From Streptomyces sp. TBY4 (GTDB lineage Bacteria; Actinomycetota; Actinomycetes; Streptomycetales; Streptomycetaceae), in assembly GCF_024213195.1 (NCBI RefSeq), contig NZ_JANAVF010000016.1, positions 62,001 to 126,000 of the forward strand: DNA of 64,000 nucleotides. Direction: 5' to 3'. Below the pieces are notes generated by a model, which was given only the letters and a program-made list of their open reading frames with translations, was not told the origin of the DNA and searched no databases. Position numbers and translations under genes: made by a program. Each line of letters opens with the position of its first letter. Positions within the stretch are counted from its first letter, which is position 1. Below, piece after piece: positions 18,909 through 28,191 of this stretch.

Positions 18909-20009
18909 CTACTTGGTGGCGATGATCACGCCGTGCGGGGTCCAGCCCGGGAACGCGATCCGCTCGAAGGACTCGGCATCGAAGCCGGCATTCTTCAGGC
19001 ACTCCTCGTAGGTCGCCCACGAGTAGATCATTCCGCCCTCGGCCGGCAGCGCGGCGAAGTAGACGCTGTCGAGCGCGGCCACGACCGGGCCGTCGCCCTC
19101 GTCGTTGGACATCGAGTTGAAGATGATGACCCGGCCGCCCTCGGGCAGCGCCTCGTAGGCCTTGCGCAGCAGGGCGGTGTTCTCCTCGGGCGTCCAGATG
19201 ACGAGCTGGTGGGCGAACATCACCGTGTCGTAGCCGGCGGGGAACTCGTCGGCGTGCATGTCGCCCGGCTTGACCGTGATGCGGTCGCTGAGGCCGGCCT
19301 CAGCGATCTTCTTCTCGGTGAGCGGGGCCGTCGGCGGGATCTCCAGAATGCCGGCCTCGATGTGGGGGTTGGCCAGGGCCAGGGCGATCGAGTTGACGGC
19401 GTCGCCGCCGCCGCAGTCGAGCAGCTTGGAGGTGCCGGAGAGGTCCAGGATCTCGACGAGGTGCTGGTTCGCCAGCTCCGACCAGGAGCGCATGTACTTG
19501 TAGAAGACCTGCTCCATGTGCGGGTTCTCGCTGAGCCGGTGGTACAGGTCTCGGCCGGTGCCGCGGACGCGCCGCAGGCCGACGTTGCTGTTCGTGCGCA
19601 GGGACTCAGTGAAGTCGAGCTGGCCTTCGTAGACCACGTACTGCTCGAAGGCGACGGTGTCCTTGAAGCGCTGCCAGTCGTCCGTCTTGAGCAAGTCGGC
19701 GAGGACGGTGGCGAGGTGGTAGCGGCCGTCATTGACGGTCAGCGTGCCGAGCGAGGTGGCGCCCAGCAGCAGGATGTCGTTGGCGCGGACGGCGAGGCCC
19801 AGCTCGGCGCCGATCTCCTCGCGGGTCAGACCCGGCTTCTTCTCGATGAGCTCGAAGAGGTTGAGCTCGCAGGCCGCGTTGAGGTACTGGAAGGCGGCGT
19901 GACCGAAGAGGATCCAGGCCAGCCCGTCCATGTCGAGCGGGGCCTTGCCGGTGGGCGGGGCGCCGACGAGGCTCTGGACGGAGGTGGCGGCGTCGGGAGT
20001 GACGGTCAT
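18909..20009 (-). CDS. sfmM2: Tyrosine C-methyltransferase (family 2 methyltransferase fold)
   Basis: 366 residues with the same two-domain fold as the O-methyltransferase at 7785: an N-terminal winged helix (ELNLFELIEKKPGLTREEIG) and the SAM motif LLDCGGGDAVNSIALA. At the catalytic position the family's HILHDW becomes HQLVIW, so the His that deprotonates a hydroxyl is replaced by Val. This suggests ring C-methylation rather than O-methylation, as expected for the enzyme converting tyrosine to 3-methyltyrosine. It is the last gene of the sfm core operon, 43 bases after sfmF, and is followed by a strong terminator. The sfmM2 symbol is assigned by this argument and position; activity is not proven. 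Confidence 0.8.
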   Translation of the reverse strand: MTVTPDAATSVQSLVGAPPTGKAPLDMDGLAWILFGHAAFQYLNAACELNLFELIEKKPGLTREEIGAELGLAVRANDILLLGATSLGTLTVNDGRYHLATVLADLLKTDDWQRFKDTVAFEQYVVYEGQLDFTESLRTNSNVGLRRVRGTGRDLYHRLSENPHMEQVFYKYMRSWSELANQHLVEILDLSGTSKLLDCGGGDAVNSIALALANPHIEAGILEIPPTAPLTEKKIAEAGLSDRITVKPGDMHADEFPAGYDTVMFAHQLVIWTPEENTALLRKAYEALPEGGRVIIFNSMSNDEGDGPVVAALDSVYFAALPAEGGMIYSWATYEECLKNAGFDAESFERIAFPGWTPHGVIIATK

Positions 20010-20052
20010 GAGGAAGTTCTCCTTGTATGCGTGATCAGGTTTCGGGTTCGGG

Positions 20053-20250
20053 TCATGCGGCCTGGGCGGGCGTGGGCCCGGACCAGACCGTCTCGATGTG
20101 CTCCAGGCAGGCGCTTCGCGGACCGGCGAAACCGGTTTCCCGCCAGCCGGCCGGTACGGCGCGGCCCTGGGGCCAGATGGAGTACTGGCCGCCGTCGTTC
20201 GCGACGACCGTGCAGGGGACGGAATCGTCCTCGCCGAGGAAAGTGGCCAT
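20053..20250 (-). CDS. sfmF: MbtH-like NRPS partner protein
   Basis: 65-residue MbtH-family protein, which binds and activates A domains. Family features seen are NDGGQYSIWP and VPAGWRETGF, with the conserved Ser and Trp residues that contact the A domain. The usual C-terminal VWTDMRP is altered to VWSGPTP. Start ATG 20250 has AGGAGG seven bases upstream (20258-20263). An in-frame ATG at 20274 overlaps the sfmE stop as ATGA, which would add eight residues; I prefer the start with the ribosome site. The tyrosine-activating A domain of SfmC is the likely client, by inference. Confidence 0.88.
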   Translation of the reverse strand: MATFLGEDDSVPCTVVANDGGQYSIWPQGRAVPAGWRETGFAGPRSACLEHIETVWSGPTPAQAA

Positions 20251-20270
20251 GGCGACGCCTCCTCTCTTTG

Positions 20271-22646
20271 TCATACCGGCCCGTCCTGGGCCGGAAGGTG
20301 GACCGTCCGCACGACGAGCGAGGCATTGCCCCAGGTGTCGACGTCCAGAGCGGCCGCCTGATGGGTGTGGCCCGGGTTACCGTGGTCGGGATCGGCACCC
20401 GGAAGGTCCGCGGTGTCCCGCGGCAGACCGTCGACACGGTCGAGCACCCTCAACCGGGTACCGGACGACGGAAGTTCGATTTCGACCCGGATGCCCGAGT
20501 CGGGTACGGCGTGCAGCCACAGTTCCCAGCTCGCGTCCTCGCCGGGTGCCACCGCGTCGGGCGCGGACCACGGTCCGTCCTCGACCCGCCACCGGCGGAC
20601 TCCGCCGCCGACTACCGCGAGAGACATCTGGCGGGCCCGGCGCGGCGAAGCCAGGTGGAGGCGCACCCGGCGCCGGCCGGCTTCACCGGAGCCATCCTCT
20701 TCGATGCGCACCTCGGGGGCGGGCAGGTCGAGGAGGGGGGCCGGGGCGTGCAGGAAATCCCGCTTCCAGCCCGGGAAGTGGTCCGGCAGGCGGCCGCAGT
20801 CGGGCTGCGGGCCGAGGGCTGCAGCGGTGCGCTCGCTGGTGAATTCGTCGCTGCTGATCCACAGCGCCTCACCCCGTTCGGGGTCGAGGAGGTGGCTGAG
20901 TGTGTCTGGTCGGGGCGTGTCCCGGCCGCGCCGCAGGTAGCGGCGGGCGGCGACGCCCGCGGCCAGAGCCAGGCCGGAGGCCGCAACCGCCCGGCGGGCG
21001 GGTCGGGGCAGCTCCGCGAGAGCCGGCGCGGCCAGTTCACCGCAGAGCTGGAGCGCGACGACCGCGGTTCCGGCCAGGCGCGGGGTGAGCCCCTTGAACA
21101 GGAGCCGCGACAGCGGGACGAGCAGCGCGGCGGCCGGGGCCGCGGCGGCCGCCGCGCCCAGGGCGTGCCGTGCGGTGCGGAGGCCGCCGGCGGGGTTCTC
21201 CGTACCCAGCAGCCACAATCCGGTACCCGCCCCGAGCCACGTCCACAGTGTCAGGTAGCTGGCGCCGGGCAGGGCCCCGGCCAGGGCCGTGGAGGCCGCT
21301 CCCAGGGTGACGCTCGCCGCGCCGGTGCGGGCTGCGGAAGCGGGGCCTCGGTCGCCGGGACCCACGAGCACCGCGGCACAGGCGATTCCGGCAACTGCAG
21401 CGAAGATGTCGCCCGAGCCGTGAAAGTCGCCGTGCCTGCGGAATTCGGGTGCCAGCTTGCCCATGACGGCGGTGAAGGCGGTGCCGGCCGCCGCTCCTGC
21501 GGCGATCCGGGCGGCGAGTAGGGCGCCGGTGCCGCCGAGCCTGCGACCCGTGAAGGTGCCGGTGCGCAGCGCGTGACGCATACCGCCCGCCCAGACCAAG
21601 CCGACCGCCGCGGTCAGCGGGAGCACGGCCTTGCCCGGGATGCGGACGAGCCTTCCACGGCCGAGGGGGAAGAAGACCGCGTCCTCCCCACCGAGTTCCG
21701 CGAGGTCGGCGGAGCCGAGCCGGCGGGCAAGCGCGAGGGCGAGTTCGCCGTGGTGCTGGAGGGCCGCCTGATCGACGTGCTCGATGTCGTCGAGAGGGCC
21801 GTGGTAGGCGGCGAAACCGCCGATGTGGGCGAAGTTGAGCCCCGGCAGGCCGTATTCCTTGCTCACGGCGAAGTCGGTGGCGTTGGGCATCCTGCGGTAG
21901 ATCGCGTCGAACAGCGAGCTGGCGAAGACCGGGACGCCTGCCCGGGACAGCTCTTCCACCATGGGTCCGTTGCCCACTCCAGCCTCGAACATCAGCACCG
22001 GGCCCTCGGTTCCGCGAGCCTCGAAGTTGAGGGTGACGCCGACGGTGGCCGCGAGCGGGTGGCCGTCGAAGAAGGCGCGGGCGCCCAGGAGTCCGGCTTC
22101 CTCCCCGTCGGTAAAGACCACCAACAGGTCGTTGACCTGCCGGTGTCCCGCATCCCGGAGGGCGCGGACCGCTTCGAGTAGGGCGGCGACCGGAACGCCC
22201 GCGTCGCTGGCCCCGGGACCCTGAGAGACCGAATCGTAGTGCGTCATCAGCAGCACGGCCCGGCCCGGGACGGTGCCCGGGAGCCGCCCGATGACGTTGC
22301 GGACAACTCCGGCGGTCAGGTATCGCGGACCGTACGGGGTGGGCCCGACGTCGTGGCCCGCGACAGCTTCCTGCACTTCGACCTCGAAGCCCAGGTCCTT
22401 CAGTTCGGAGAGCAGGTACTGGCGCACGCGGTCGGCGGCCGGCGAGCCGACCGGGTGCGGCTCGGCGGCCACGGTACGGACGTGCCGCATGGCGCGTTCG
22501 GCCGAGAACTCCTCCGTGGGGGCGTCCCCAGTACGCGGCCGGGGGGATTTCAGCGAGGTGGCGGCGTACGCGGCGGCCGCCGCGGCGGCCGCCGCCGGCC
22601 CGTAGCGGGCCAGGCTTCTGCGCAGGGGGTGGGAACCGCGGGTCAC
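20271..22646 (-). CDS. sfmE: Membrane M28 peptidase, leader-peptide removal
   Basis: 791 residues. An N-terminal signal-anchor (RYGPAAAAAAAAAYAA) is followed by an M28 aminopeptidase domain at about residues 40-310 with zinc-ligand motifs THYDS, GASDAG, FTDGEEAGLLGA and a late His in YHGPLDD. At about 340-590 there are six to eight hydrophobic segments, and a soluble C-terminal domain ends the protein. In saframycin biosynthesis this membrane peptidase cleaves the N-terminal acylated leader during export-linked maturation, and that role is expected here. Start GTG overlaps the sfmD stop (GTGA). The poly-Ala run near the N-terminus is a GC-rich codon repeat. Confidence 0.92.
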   Translation of the reverse strand: MTRGSHPLRRSLARYGPAAAAAAAAAYAATSLKSPRPRTGDAPTEEFSAERAMRHVRTVAAEPHPVGSPAADRVRQYLLSELKDLGFEVEVQEAVAGHDVGPTPYGPRYLTAGVVRNVIGRLPGTVPGRAVLLMTHYDSVSQGPGASDAGVPVAALLEAVRALRDAGHRQVNDLLVVFTDGEEAGLLGARAFFDGHPLAATVGVTLNFEARGTEGPVLMFEAGVGNGPMVEELSRAGVPVFASSLFDAIYRRMPNATDFAVSKEYGLPGLNFAHIGGFAAYHGPLDDIEHVDQAALQHHGELALALARRLGSADLAELGGEDAVFFPLGRGRLVRIPGKAVLPLTAAVGLVWAGGMRHALRTGTFTGRRLGGTGALLAARIAAGAAAGTAFTAVMGKLAPEFRRHGDFHGSGDIFAAVAGIACAAVLVGPGDRGPASAARTGAASVTLGAASTALAGALPGASYLTLWTWLGAGTGLWLLGTENPAGGLRTARHALGAAAAAAPAAALLVPLSRLLFKGLTPRLAGTAVVALQLCGELAAPALAELPRPARRAVAASGLALAAGVAARRYLRRGRDTPRPDTLSHLLDPERGEALWISSDEFTSERTAAALGPQPDCGRLPDHFPGWKRDFLHAPAPLLDLPAPEVRIEEDGSGEAGRRRVRLHLASPRRARQMSLAVVGGGVRRWRVEDGPWSAPDAVAPGEDASWELWLHAVPDSGIRVEIELPSSGTRLRVLDRVDGLPRDTADLPGADPDHGNPGHTHQAAALDVDTWGNASLVVRTVHLPAQDGPV

Positions 22647-23740
22647 GAGTGGTCTCCCTGGCTGGTGGCGGCGGGCTCCGGAAGCGAGCGCAGACGGATC
22701 TTGCGGAACTGCCCGATGACGCCGACGGCGGACCGGGACGAGCCCTGGGCGGCAAGCAGGCTCGGGGCCGCGTCACCGACGAAGTGCTCGCAGACGCCCA
22801 TGTGGGAGGCGTAGGCCTCGTCGAGTGCGGCCCGGAACGCGGCGGACAGCTCGGGTCGATGCCCGGCGAGCCACTGCCACGCGCTCGTGGAGCGGGCCAT
22901 CTCGGCGATGAGCGCCTCGTGGTCGCGCCAGTGCAGGCCGCTCATCTTGGGCGGGGCGACCGGCGGCATCAGGGTGGGCCGGATCTCCTCGTTGTACTGC
23001 TCCCGGTTGGCGTCCCCGGCGTAGATGAGGGCTCCCTGGCAACCGCGCATCAGGCCGACGGCCGCGGCCGCGGCGGCCTGGGCCGCGGGTAGGTCCTCGC
23101 GGTCGGCGCTGTCGCGCAGGCATGCCATGGCGAGAGCGCTGGCCTGGGCGAACACCATGAACACGTGGTGTCCGCGTACCCAGCGCCGCAGTGCGTCGCG
23201 GGGTACGGCCGGCGCGGCCTGGCCAACGGGCGGCACGGCCTTGGGGATGGGCTCGCTGTGCGGGTCTGCGAACCAGTCGAACAGTACGTCGAATCCGCCG
23301 AGGATCCGTTCCCAGGACGTGGCGTCGAGATCCGAGCCGCGCTCCTCGGCGACCTCCAGGAGGCCGATGAACGCGGCGAGGGCCGCGTCTACGAGGAGCG
23401 TGGTGACGGGGCCACGGGTGCGGACGATCCCGAAGGCGAGGTCATTGTCCCGGTTGGCCTCGGACTCGGCCGGGTCGTCGCCGACCGGCCCGAGGCCGGC
23501 CGGCTCCAGCAGGGCGTACGTCTGACGGGCCGCGGCCAGCAGCGCACGGAGGTCGGACCGGGCCGCCGGGCCGAGGCCGCGTGCTGCCTCGGCGGCACGG
23601 GCGGCGACCGCGCCGCGAACTCCGTCGGGGGTGGTGGGCAGTTCCTCGGGGCGACCCAGGACGAAGGGCACGGTTGCCACTTCGGCCACGTAGTCGGGCT
23701 GGCCTTCGGGGTGCGGGGGGAGGCCCGCAGAGCGCGTCAT
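22643..23740 (-). CDS. sfmD: Heme-dependent 3-methyltyrosine 5-hydroxylase
   Basis: 365 residues, recognised as SfmD/SacD. These enzymes hydroxylate 3-methyltyrosine using a heme held by one thioether bond and bis-His ligation. The described heme-attachment signature ends in HxxxC, and HMGVC is present here near residue 317. An earlier His pair in VRGHHVFMVF is a candidate for the other His contacts. No P450 or flavin motif is seen. It sits in the operon with ATGA overlap to sfmC upstream and GTGA overlap to sfmE downstream. It acts with the C- and O-methyltransferases to make 3-hydroxy-5-methyl-O-methyltyrosine. Confidence 0.93.
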   Translation of the reverse strand: MTRSAGLPPHPEGQPDYVAEVATVPFVLGRPEELPTTPDGVRGAVAARAAEAARGLGPAARSDLRALLAAARQTYALLEPAGLGPVGDDPAESEANRDNDLAFGIVRTRGPVTTLLVDAALAAFIGLLEVAEERGSDLDATSWERILGGFDVLFDWFADPHSEPIPKAVPPVGQAAPAVPRDALRRWVRGHHVFMVFAQASALAMACLRDSADREDLPAAQAAAAAAVGLMRGCQGALIYAGDANREQYNEEIRPTLMPPVAPPKMSGLHWRDHEALIAEMARSTSAWQWLAGHRPELSAAFRAALDEAYASHMGVCEHFVGDAAPSLLAAQGSSRSAVGVIGQFRKIRLRSLPEPAATSQGDHS

Positions 23741-26700
23741 CGGGCGACCGCCGATCCGACGGGGTCGTCATGCTGAACATCAGCGGGTGCCGGCATGAAC
23801 CCGGTGCGGACGAGGTAGTCCATGACGGCATGGGCGTCGGGCTCCGTGGTGGGCGGGCAGGCGATGTCGCTGCCGGCCAGCATGCGGAGGGTCTCGGCGC
23901 ATTCGAGGGCGGGCTGGACCTCGTCAAGGTGCTTGGGGTCGAGGGCCCGGTGCGGCTCGGCCTCTGCGTCCTTGATCAGAGGGACGAGCGGGTAGAGGAG
24001 GTGGCCGGGGCCGACGCCGAGTGCCCGACGCCTGCCTTCCTCGAAGGGCACGATGTCGAACTCGTAGCCGTACCCCTTGATCCACTCGCAGAAGGTGAGC
24101 AGCGGGACCGGCTCCGGATTGAACAGGTGGTAGAACCCGTCGATCGCCTCGCGCTTGCCAGAGATGTGGACGATCGCGGAGGCCACATAGTCGACCGGCA
24201 CAACGTCGAAGATGCGAGGGTAGTCGGGCAGGACCCGCATGGGCAGGAAGCCTCGGAGCGCGACCAGCAGGTAGTCGATGGTCTGCGTCGCCCCGTTCTT
24301 CGTGTGGCCGAGGATGAGTCCGGGGCGGAAGACGGTCACGGGGATGCCGCGGCGCCGGGCTTCGTCGACCACTTTCTCGGCGACCCACTTGCTCCCCGTG
24401 TAGCCGGCCGGGACGCCCACCGCGGAGTGCAGCGGTGCGTCGTTCTCCAGGAAGGGCCGGGGCATGTGCGTCGCGAGCAGGGTGTCGATGGTGGAGACGT
24501 GGTGGACGGCCTTGAGGCGCGTGGTACAGGCGAGTTCGAGCACCCGCTGGGTGCCCCCGACGTTGGCGGCCTTGAGCGCCGAGTAGGGGTAGACGAAGTT
24601 GACGAGCGCGCCGTTGTGGTAAATCACGTCAGTGGTGGCGGCCAGCTCGTCCCATTGCTCCTGGGTCAGGCCCAGGCGGGGTTCGGCAAGGTCGCCGACG
24701 ACGGCACGGACCCGGTGGATCTGGTCGGCCACGTCGATCTCGTAGAGATCGAAGCCCTCCTTGAGGCGCTCCAGAGCGTGCTCCTCGTCGCGGGCACGGC
24801 ACAGGCAGACCACTTCGGCGTCGGTTCGGCGCAGGAGCTGCTCGATGAGGTGCAGACCGAGGTAGCCGGTGGCTCCGGTGAGGAACACACGCCGAGGGTT
24901 CTCCCAGTCGGCTTCGGGCAGACCTTCGGGGCTGATCGACGGGTCGAGGGTGCCGTCGCCCTCCAGGGTCGCGGCATGCTTGCGGCCGAGGACGCCGGCG
25001 AGTCCCTCGCGGCGGTAGACCTCGATCGTCTCGGCGACGCCCGCGACGGTCGGCGTACGGAAGAACTCGTGCAGCGGGATCTCGATGTCGTGGCGGTTGC
25101 CGAGGAGGGTGGCGAGGCGGGCGAGGAGCACAGACGTGCCACCCAGGCCGAAGAAGTCGGCGTGGATGTCCACGGCCGGGACCCGCAGGACGGATGCGAA
25201 GGCCTCGCCGACGGAGCGTTCCAGCGCGTTGCGGGGTTCGGTCAGGCCGTCCGGGCCGGGGGCGGACGCGTCCGCGCGCTCAGCGAGGAGGGCGGCGACG
25301 GCTCGCCGGTCGGCCTTGCCGTTGGGGGTGCGGGGCAGTTCCCCGACGACGGTGAACCAATCAGGCAGCAGGTAGTCCGGGAGTTCGTCGGCGAGTGCGG
25401 CGCGGATCCCGTCGGGGGTCGGGACCTGCGCGGCGTCGGCGGGGACGAGGGCCGCGGCGAGACGGGCGGTCTCGGTGCCCGCGTCCAGAGCGACGACGGC
25501 GGCGTCCTTGACTCCGGGCACAGTCCTCAGTGCCGCTTCGACTTCGCCGAGCTCTACCCGGTGTCCGCGGATCTTGACCTGGTCGTCGACGCGGCCGAGG
25601 AACTGGACGGAGCCGTCGGGAAGACGTCGACCCAGGTCGCCGGTGCGGTAGAGGCGGCCGCCCTCGCCGTCGAACGGGTCGGGCAGGAAGCGGGCCGCGG
25701 TGAGCGCAGGGCGGTCGTGGTAGCCGTCGGCGACACCGGCACCGGTGACGACTATCTCCCCGGGCACACCGTCGGGCACGGGGCGCAGGTCGGCGTCGAC
25801 AATGTGCACGCCGGCGTTGTGCACTGCGCGGCCGATCGGTACGGGAACCGTGCGGTCGCCGCGCGGCACCTGGTGCGCGGTGGCGTCGATGGTGGCCTCG
25901 GTCGGGCCGTACAGGTTGGCGATGTCCGCGGCCCAGGTGGACTCGATCCGGGCGAGGAGGGTGTCGGTGAGGGGTTCGGCCCCGCTGAGCACCAGGCGTA
26001 TCCGGGTGCAGGCGCCGGCGTCGCGGTGGTCGAGCAGCAGGGAGATCAGCGAGGGGACACCGCCGAGGAGGGTCACCTGCCGGTCCCGCAAGGTCGCGAT
26101 CATCCGGGCCGGGTCGCGCATCTCCTCCTCGTCGGCGAGGACGATCGAGGCGCCGGTCGCCAGAGGCCAGAACACGGCCCAGACCGACGGGTCGAAACTG
26201 AAGCTGTGGTTGTGCAGCACCCGGTCCTCGCCGGTCAGCTGCCAGTTGGCCTGCCGCCAGCCGATGTTGTTGACGACGCTGCGGTGGCGTACGACCACGC
26301 CCTTGGGGCGGCCGGTGGTGCCCGATGTGTATATGAGGTAGGCGGGTGCGTCGGCCGGGACTCGCTCGGGGCGGCGGGGGCCGTCGGATGCCGGCACGCC
26401 GGTGAGTTCGTCGAGCAGGAGGGTGGGGACTCCGAGACCGCCGTAGAGGTGGACCGAGCTGTCGGTGATCACCATCGAGGGGCGGGAGTCGGACAGCAGG
26501 TAGCGCACCCGTTCCTCGGGGTAGGCAGCGTCGACGGGAACGAAGGCGGCGCCGGCGGCCAGGACGCCGAGCAACGAGATGACGGTCGAAGAGCCCCGCC
26601 GCAGCCACACCGCCACACGGTCGCCGGGGCGCACTCCGCGGGCGGCCAGCTCGTCGGCCAGCCCCAGGGCCTGGGACCACAGTTGGGCATAGGTCAGTTC

Positions 26701-28191
26701 GTTCCCGCCCTGGCGCAGGGCCACCTCGTCGGGCCTGGCCGCAGCCTGCGCGGCAACGAGGTCCACGAGCGAAGGGGTTTCGGCTGCAGGTGTGGCGGTC
26801 TGCTCGCCCCGACCAGCCGCAACGGCGAGCTGGGCTCCGCCGTCACCGAGCAGGGACACGGTGGCCGTGGTGGCGTCGGCGGAATCACCGGACAGGAGCG
26901 TGCCGAGTACGGCGGCGAGCTGGCCGGCCAGTCCGCGTACCCGGTCCTCGGTGTAGAGGCGGATGTCGTAGTCAATCTGGGCGGTGACGACGCCGGGCTC
27001 CTGCCGGACGGTGACGTCGAGGTCGTACTCGGTGGCAGATATTCCGGTGGGTACAGGCCGCCCGGTGCCGGACACGCCGCTGAGCGGCAGGCGGGAGTCC
27101 ACTGCCCGGACGACGGTCTGGAGGTACGGGGTGCGGCTGATGTCTCGGCGGGGCGGGGCCGCTTCGAGGAGGTGTGCGAAGGGGACATCCACCGCGGGCC
27201 GGCGCAGCTGGCGGCAGACGGCGGTGAGGAGTGCGGGCAACGGCAAGTCGGAGGCGTTGTCCACCCGGATCGGGCGCAGGGTGTCGAGGGGACCGGCGAC
27301 CTGGCCCGGTCGGGCGCCGCGCGGCGTGCGGACACCGCAGACGGCGGCGCCGGTCGCCTGGGACCGCATCAGGACCACGAGCCAGGCGGCGGCCACGGCG
27401 GCTTCCCAGTCGGGTGCCGCAGCGGCGGGCGCGACGAGGTCGGCCGGCAGGGGCACCACGACGGAGGCCGTGGCGTTCTCCTTGATCGGCGGGCGCGTCC
27501 CGAAGGGCCGGACCTCGGTGGCGGCAGGCCGGGCGAGTTCCGTGCCCCAGTCGGCGACCCGGGCCGTGAGGCCGGGGTCGGCGAGCCGGGCCCGCTCGGC
27601 GTCGAGAACCTCCTCCAGGCCTTGCGAACCGGTACCCGGTCCGGCGGCCGGTGCGGCCTCGGCGGTGTCCCCGAGGAGCTCGGTGACCAGCAGATCCAGG
27701 GATGTCTCGTCGAGCACCAGGCGGTGGCCGGCCAGGACGAGTTCAGCGCTGCTGCCGTCGGCGGAGGTCAGCAGCAGGGCACGCAGCAGCGGTCCCTGCC
27801 CGAGGGAGAACTCCTCCTCCACCAAATGGCGGGCCAGGTCCTCCGTCCGCGAGGAGTGCGTGGACTCCAGGCCCGCGACGGTGCGCAAGGGCAGCTCGGC
27901 GAACGGGAGCAGCAACCGTACGGGGCGCCCGGCCACGTCGACGAACACGCTGCGCAGTGCCTCGTGGCGGGAGGCGAGGGACGCCAGCCGCAAGCGCAGC
28001 CGAGCGGTGTCCGGGGCGTCCTTCAGCCGGTATCGGCCGGAGACGACCGCCCAGGATCCGCCGGCGATGCCGCTGAGGAGCCACAGTCGGCGCTGCTCGG
28101 CGGAGAGCGGGGTGGCCGATTCCGCGCCGCGCTCGGCGAGTACGCGGTGGACGGCGTCGGTGAACGACTCCGTGGCATCGTGACGGGTCAC
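23737..28191 (-). CDS. sfmC: NRPS module C-A-PCP-reductase, Pictet-Spengler tetrapeptide assembly
   Basis: 1484 residues. The C-like domain (about 15-430) has GHRLVLDE near residue 157 in place of HHxxxDG, a known departure in the Pictet-Spengler domain of SfmC. In the A domain (about 470-960, core TSGTTGRPKG near 620) pocket residues read D-P-W-G-L-G-L-I-D when aligned to GrsA, close to the DPWGLGLI-type code for 3-hydroxy-5-methyl-O-methyltyrosine. The PCP has GLGGTS near 1017. The terminal reductase (about 1095-1470) has GATGYLG and YTGSK (catalytic Tyr/Lys). In saframycin this protein works iteratively: it reduces thioesters to aldehydes and cyclises with two tyrosine units. The start overlaps the sfmB stop (GTGA) with GGAGG upstream. 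Confidence 0.95.
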   Translation of the reverse strand: MTRHDATESFTDAVHRVLAERGAESATPLSAEQRRLWLLSGIAGGSWAVVSGRYRLKDAPDTARLRLRLASLASRHEALRSVFVDVAGRPVRLLLPFAELPLRTVAGLESTHSSRTEDLARHLVEEEFSLGQGPLLRALLLTSADGSSAELVLAGHRLVLDETSLDLLVTELLGDTAEAAPAAGPGTGSQGLEEVLDAERARLADPGLTARVADWGTELARPAATEVRPFGTRPPIKENATASVVVPLPADLVAPAAAAPDWEAAVAAAWLVVLMRSQATGAAVCGVRTPRGARPGQVAGPLDTLRPIRVDNASDLPLPALLTAVCRQLRRPAVDVPFAHLLEAAPPRRDISRTPYLQTVVRAVDSRLPLSGVSGTGRPVPTGISATEYDLDVTVRQEPGVVTAQIDYDIRLYTEDRVRGLAGQLAAVLGTLLSGDSADATTATVSLLGDGGAQLAVAAGRGEQTATPAAETPSLVDLVAAQAAARPDEVALRQGGNELTYAQLWSQALGLADELAARGVRPGDRVAVWLRRGSSTVISLLGVLAAGAAFVPVDAAYPEERVRYLLSDSRPSMVITDSSVHLYGGLGVPTLLLDELTGVPASDGPRRPERVPADAPAYLIYTSGTTGRPKGVVVRHRSVVNNIGWRQANWQLTGEDRVLHNHSFSFDPSVWAVFWPLATGASIVLADEEEMRDPARMIATLRDRQVTLLGGVPSLISLLLDHRDAGACTRIRLVLSGAEPLTDTLLARIESTWAADIANLYGPTEATIDATAHQVPRGDRTVPVPIGRAVHNAGVHIVDADLRPVPDGVPGEIVVTGAGVADGYHDRPALTAARFLPDPFDGEGGRLYRTGDLGRRLPDGSVQFLGRVDDQVKIRGHRVELGEVEAALRTVPGVKDAAVVALDAGTETARLAAALVPADAAQVPTPDGIRAALADELPDYLLPDWFTVVGELPRTPNGKADRRAVAALLAERADASAPGPDGLTEPRNALERSVGEAFASVLRVPAVDIHADFFGLGGTSVLLARLATLLGNRHDIEIPLHEFFRTPTVAGVAETIEVYRREGLAGVLGRKHAATLEGDGTLDPSISPEGLPEADWENPRRVFLTGATGYLGLHLIEQLLRRTDAEVVCLCRARDEEHALERLKEGFDLYEIDVADQIHRVRAVVGDLAEPRLGLTQEQWDELAATTDVIYHNGALVNFVYPYSALKAANVGGTQRVLELACTTRLKAVHHVSTIDTLLATHMPRPFLENDAPLHSAVGVPAGYTGSKWVAEKVVDEARRRGIPVTVFRPGLILGHTKNGATQTIDYLLVALRGFLPMRVLPDYPRIFDVVPVDYVASAIVHISGKREAIDGFYHLFNPEPVPLLTFCEWIKGYGYEFDIVPFEEGRRRALGVGPGHLLYPLVPLIKDAEAEPHRALDPKHLDEVQPALECAETLRMLAGSDIACPPTTEPDAHAVMDYLVRTGFMPAPADVQHDDPVGSAVAR

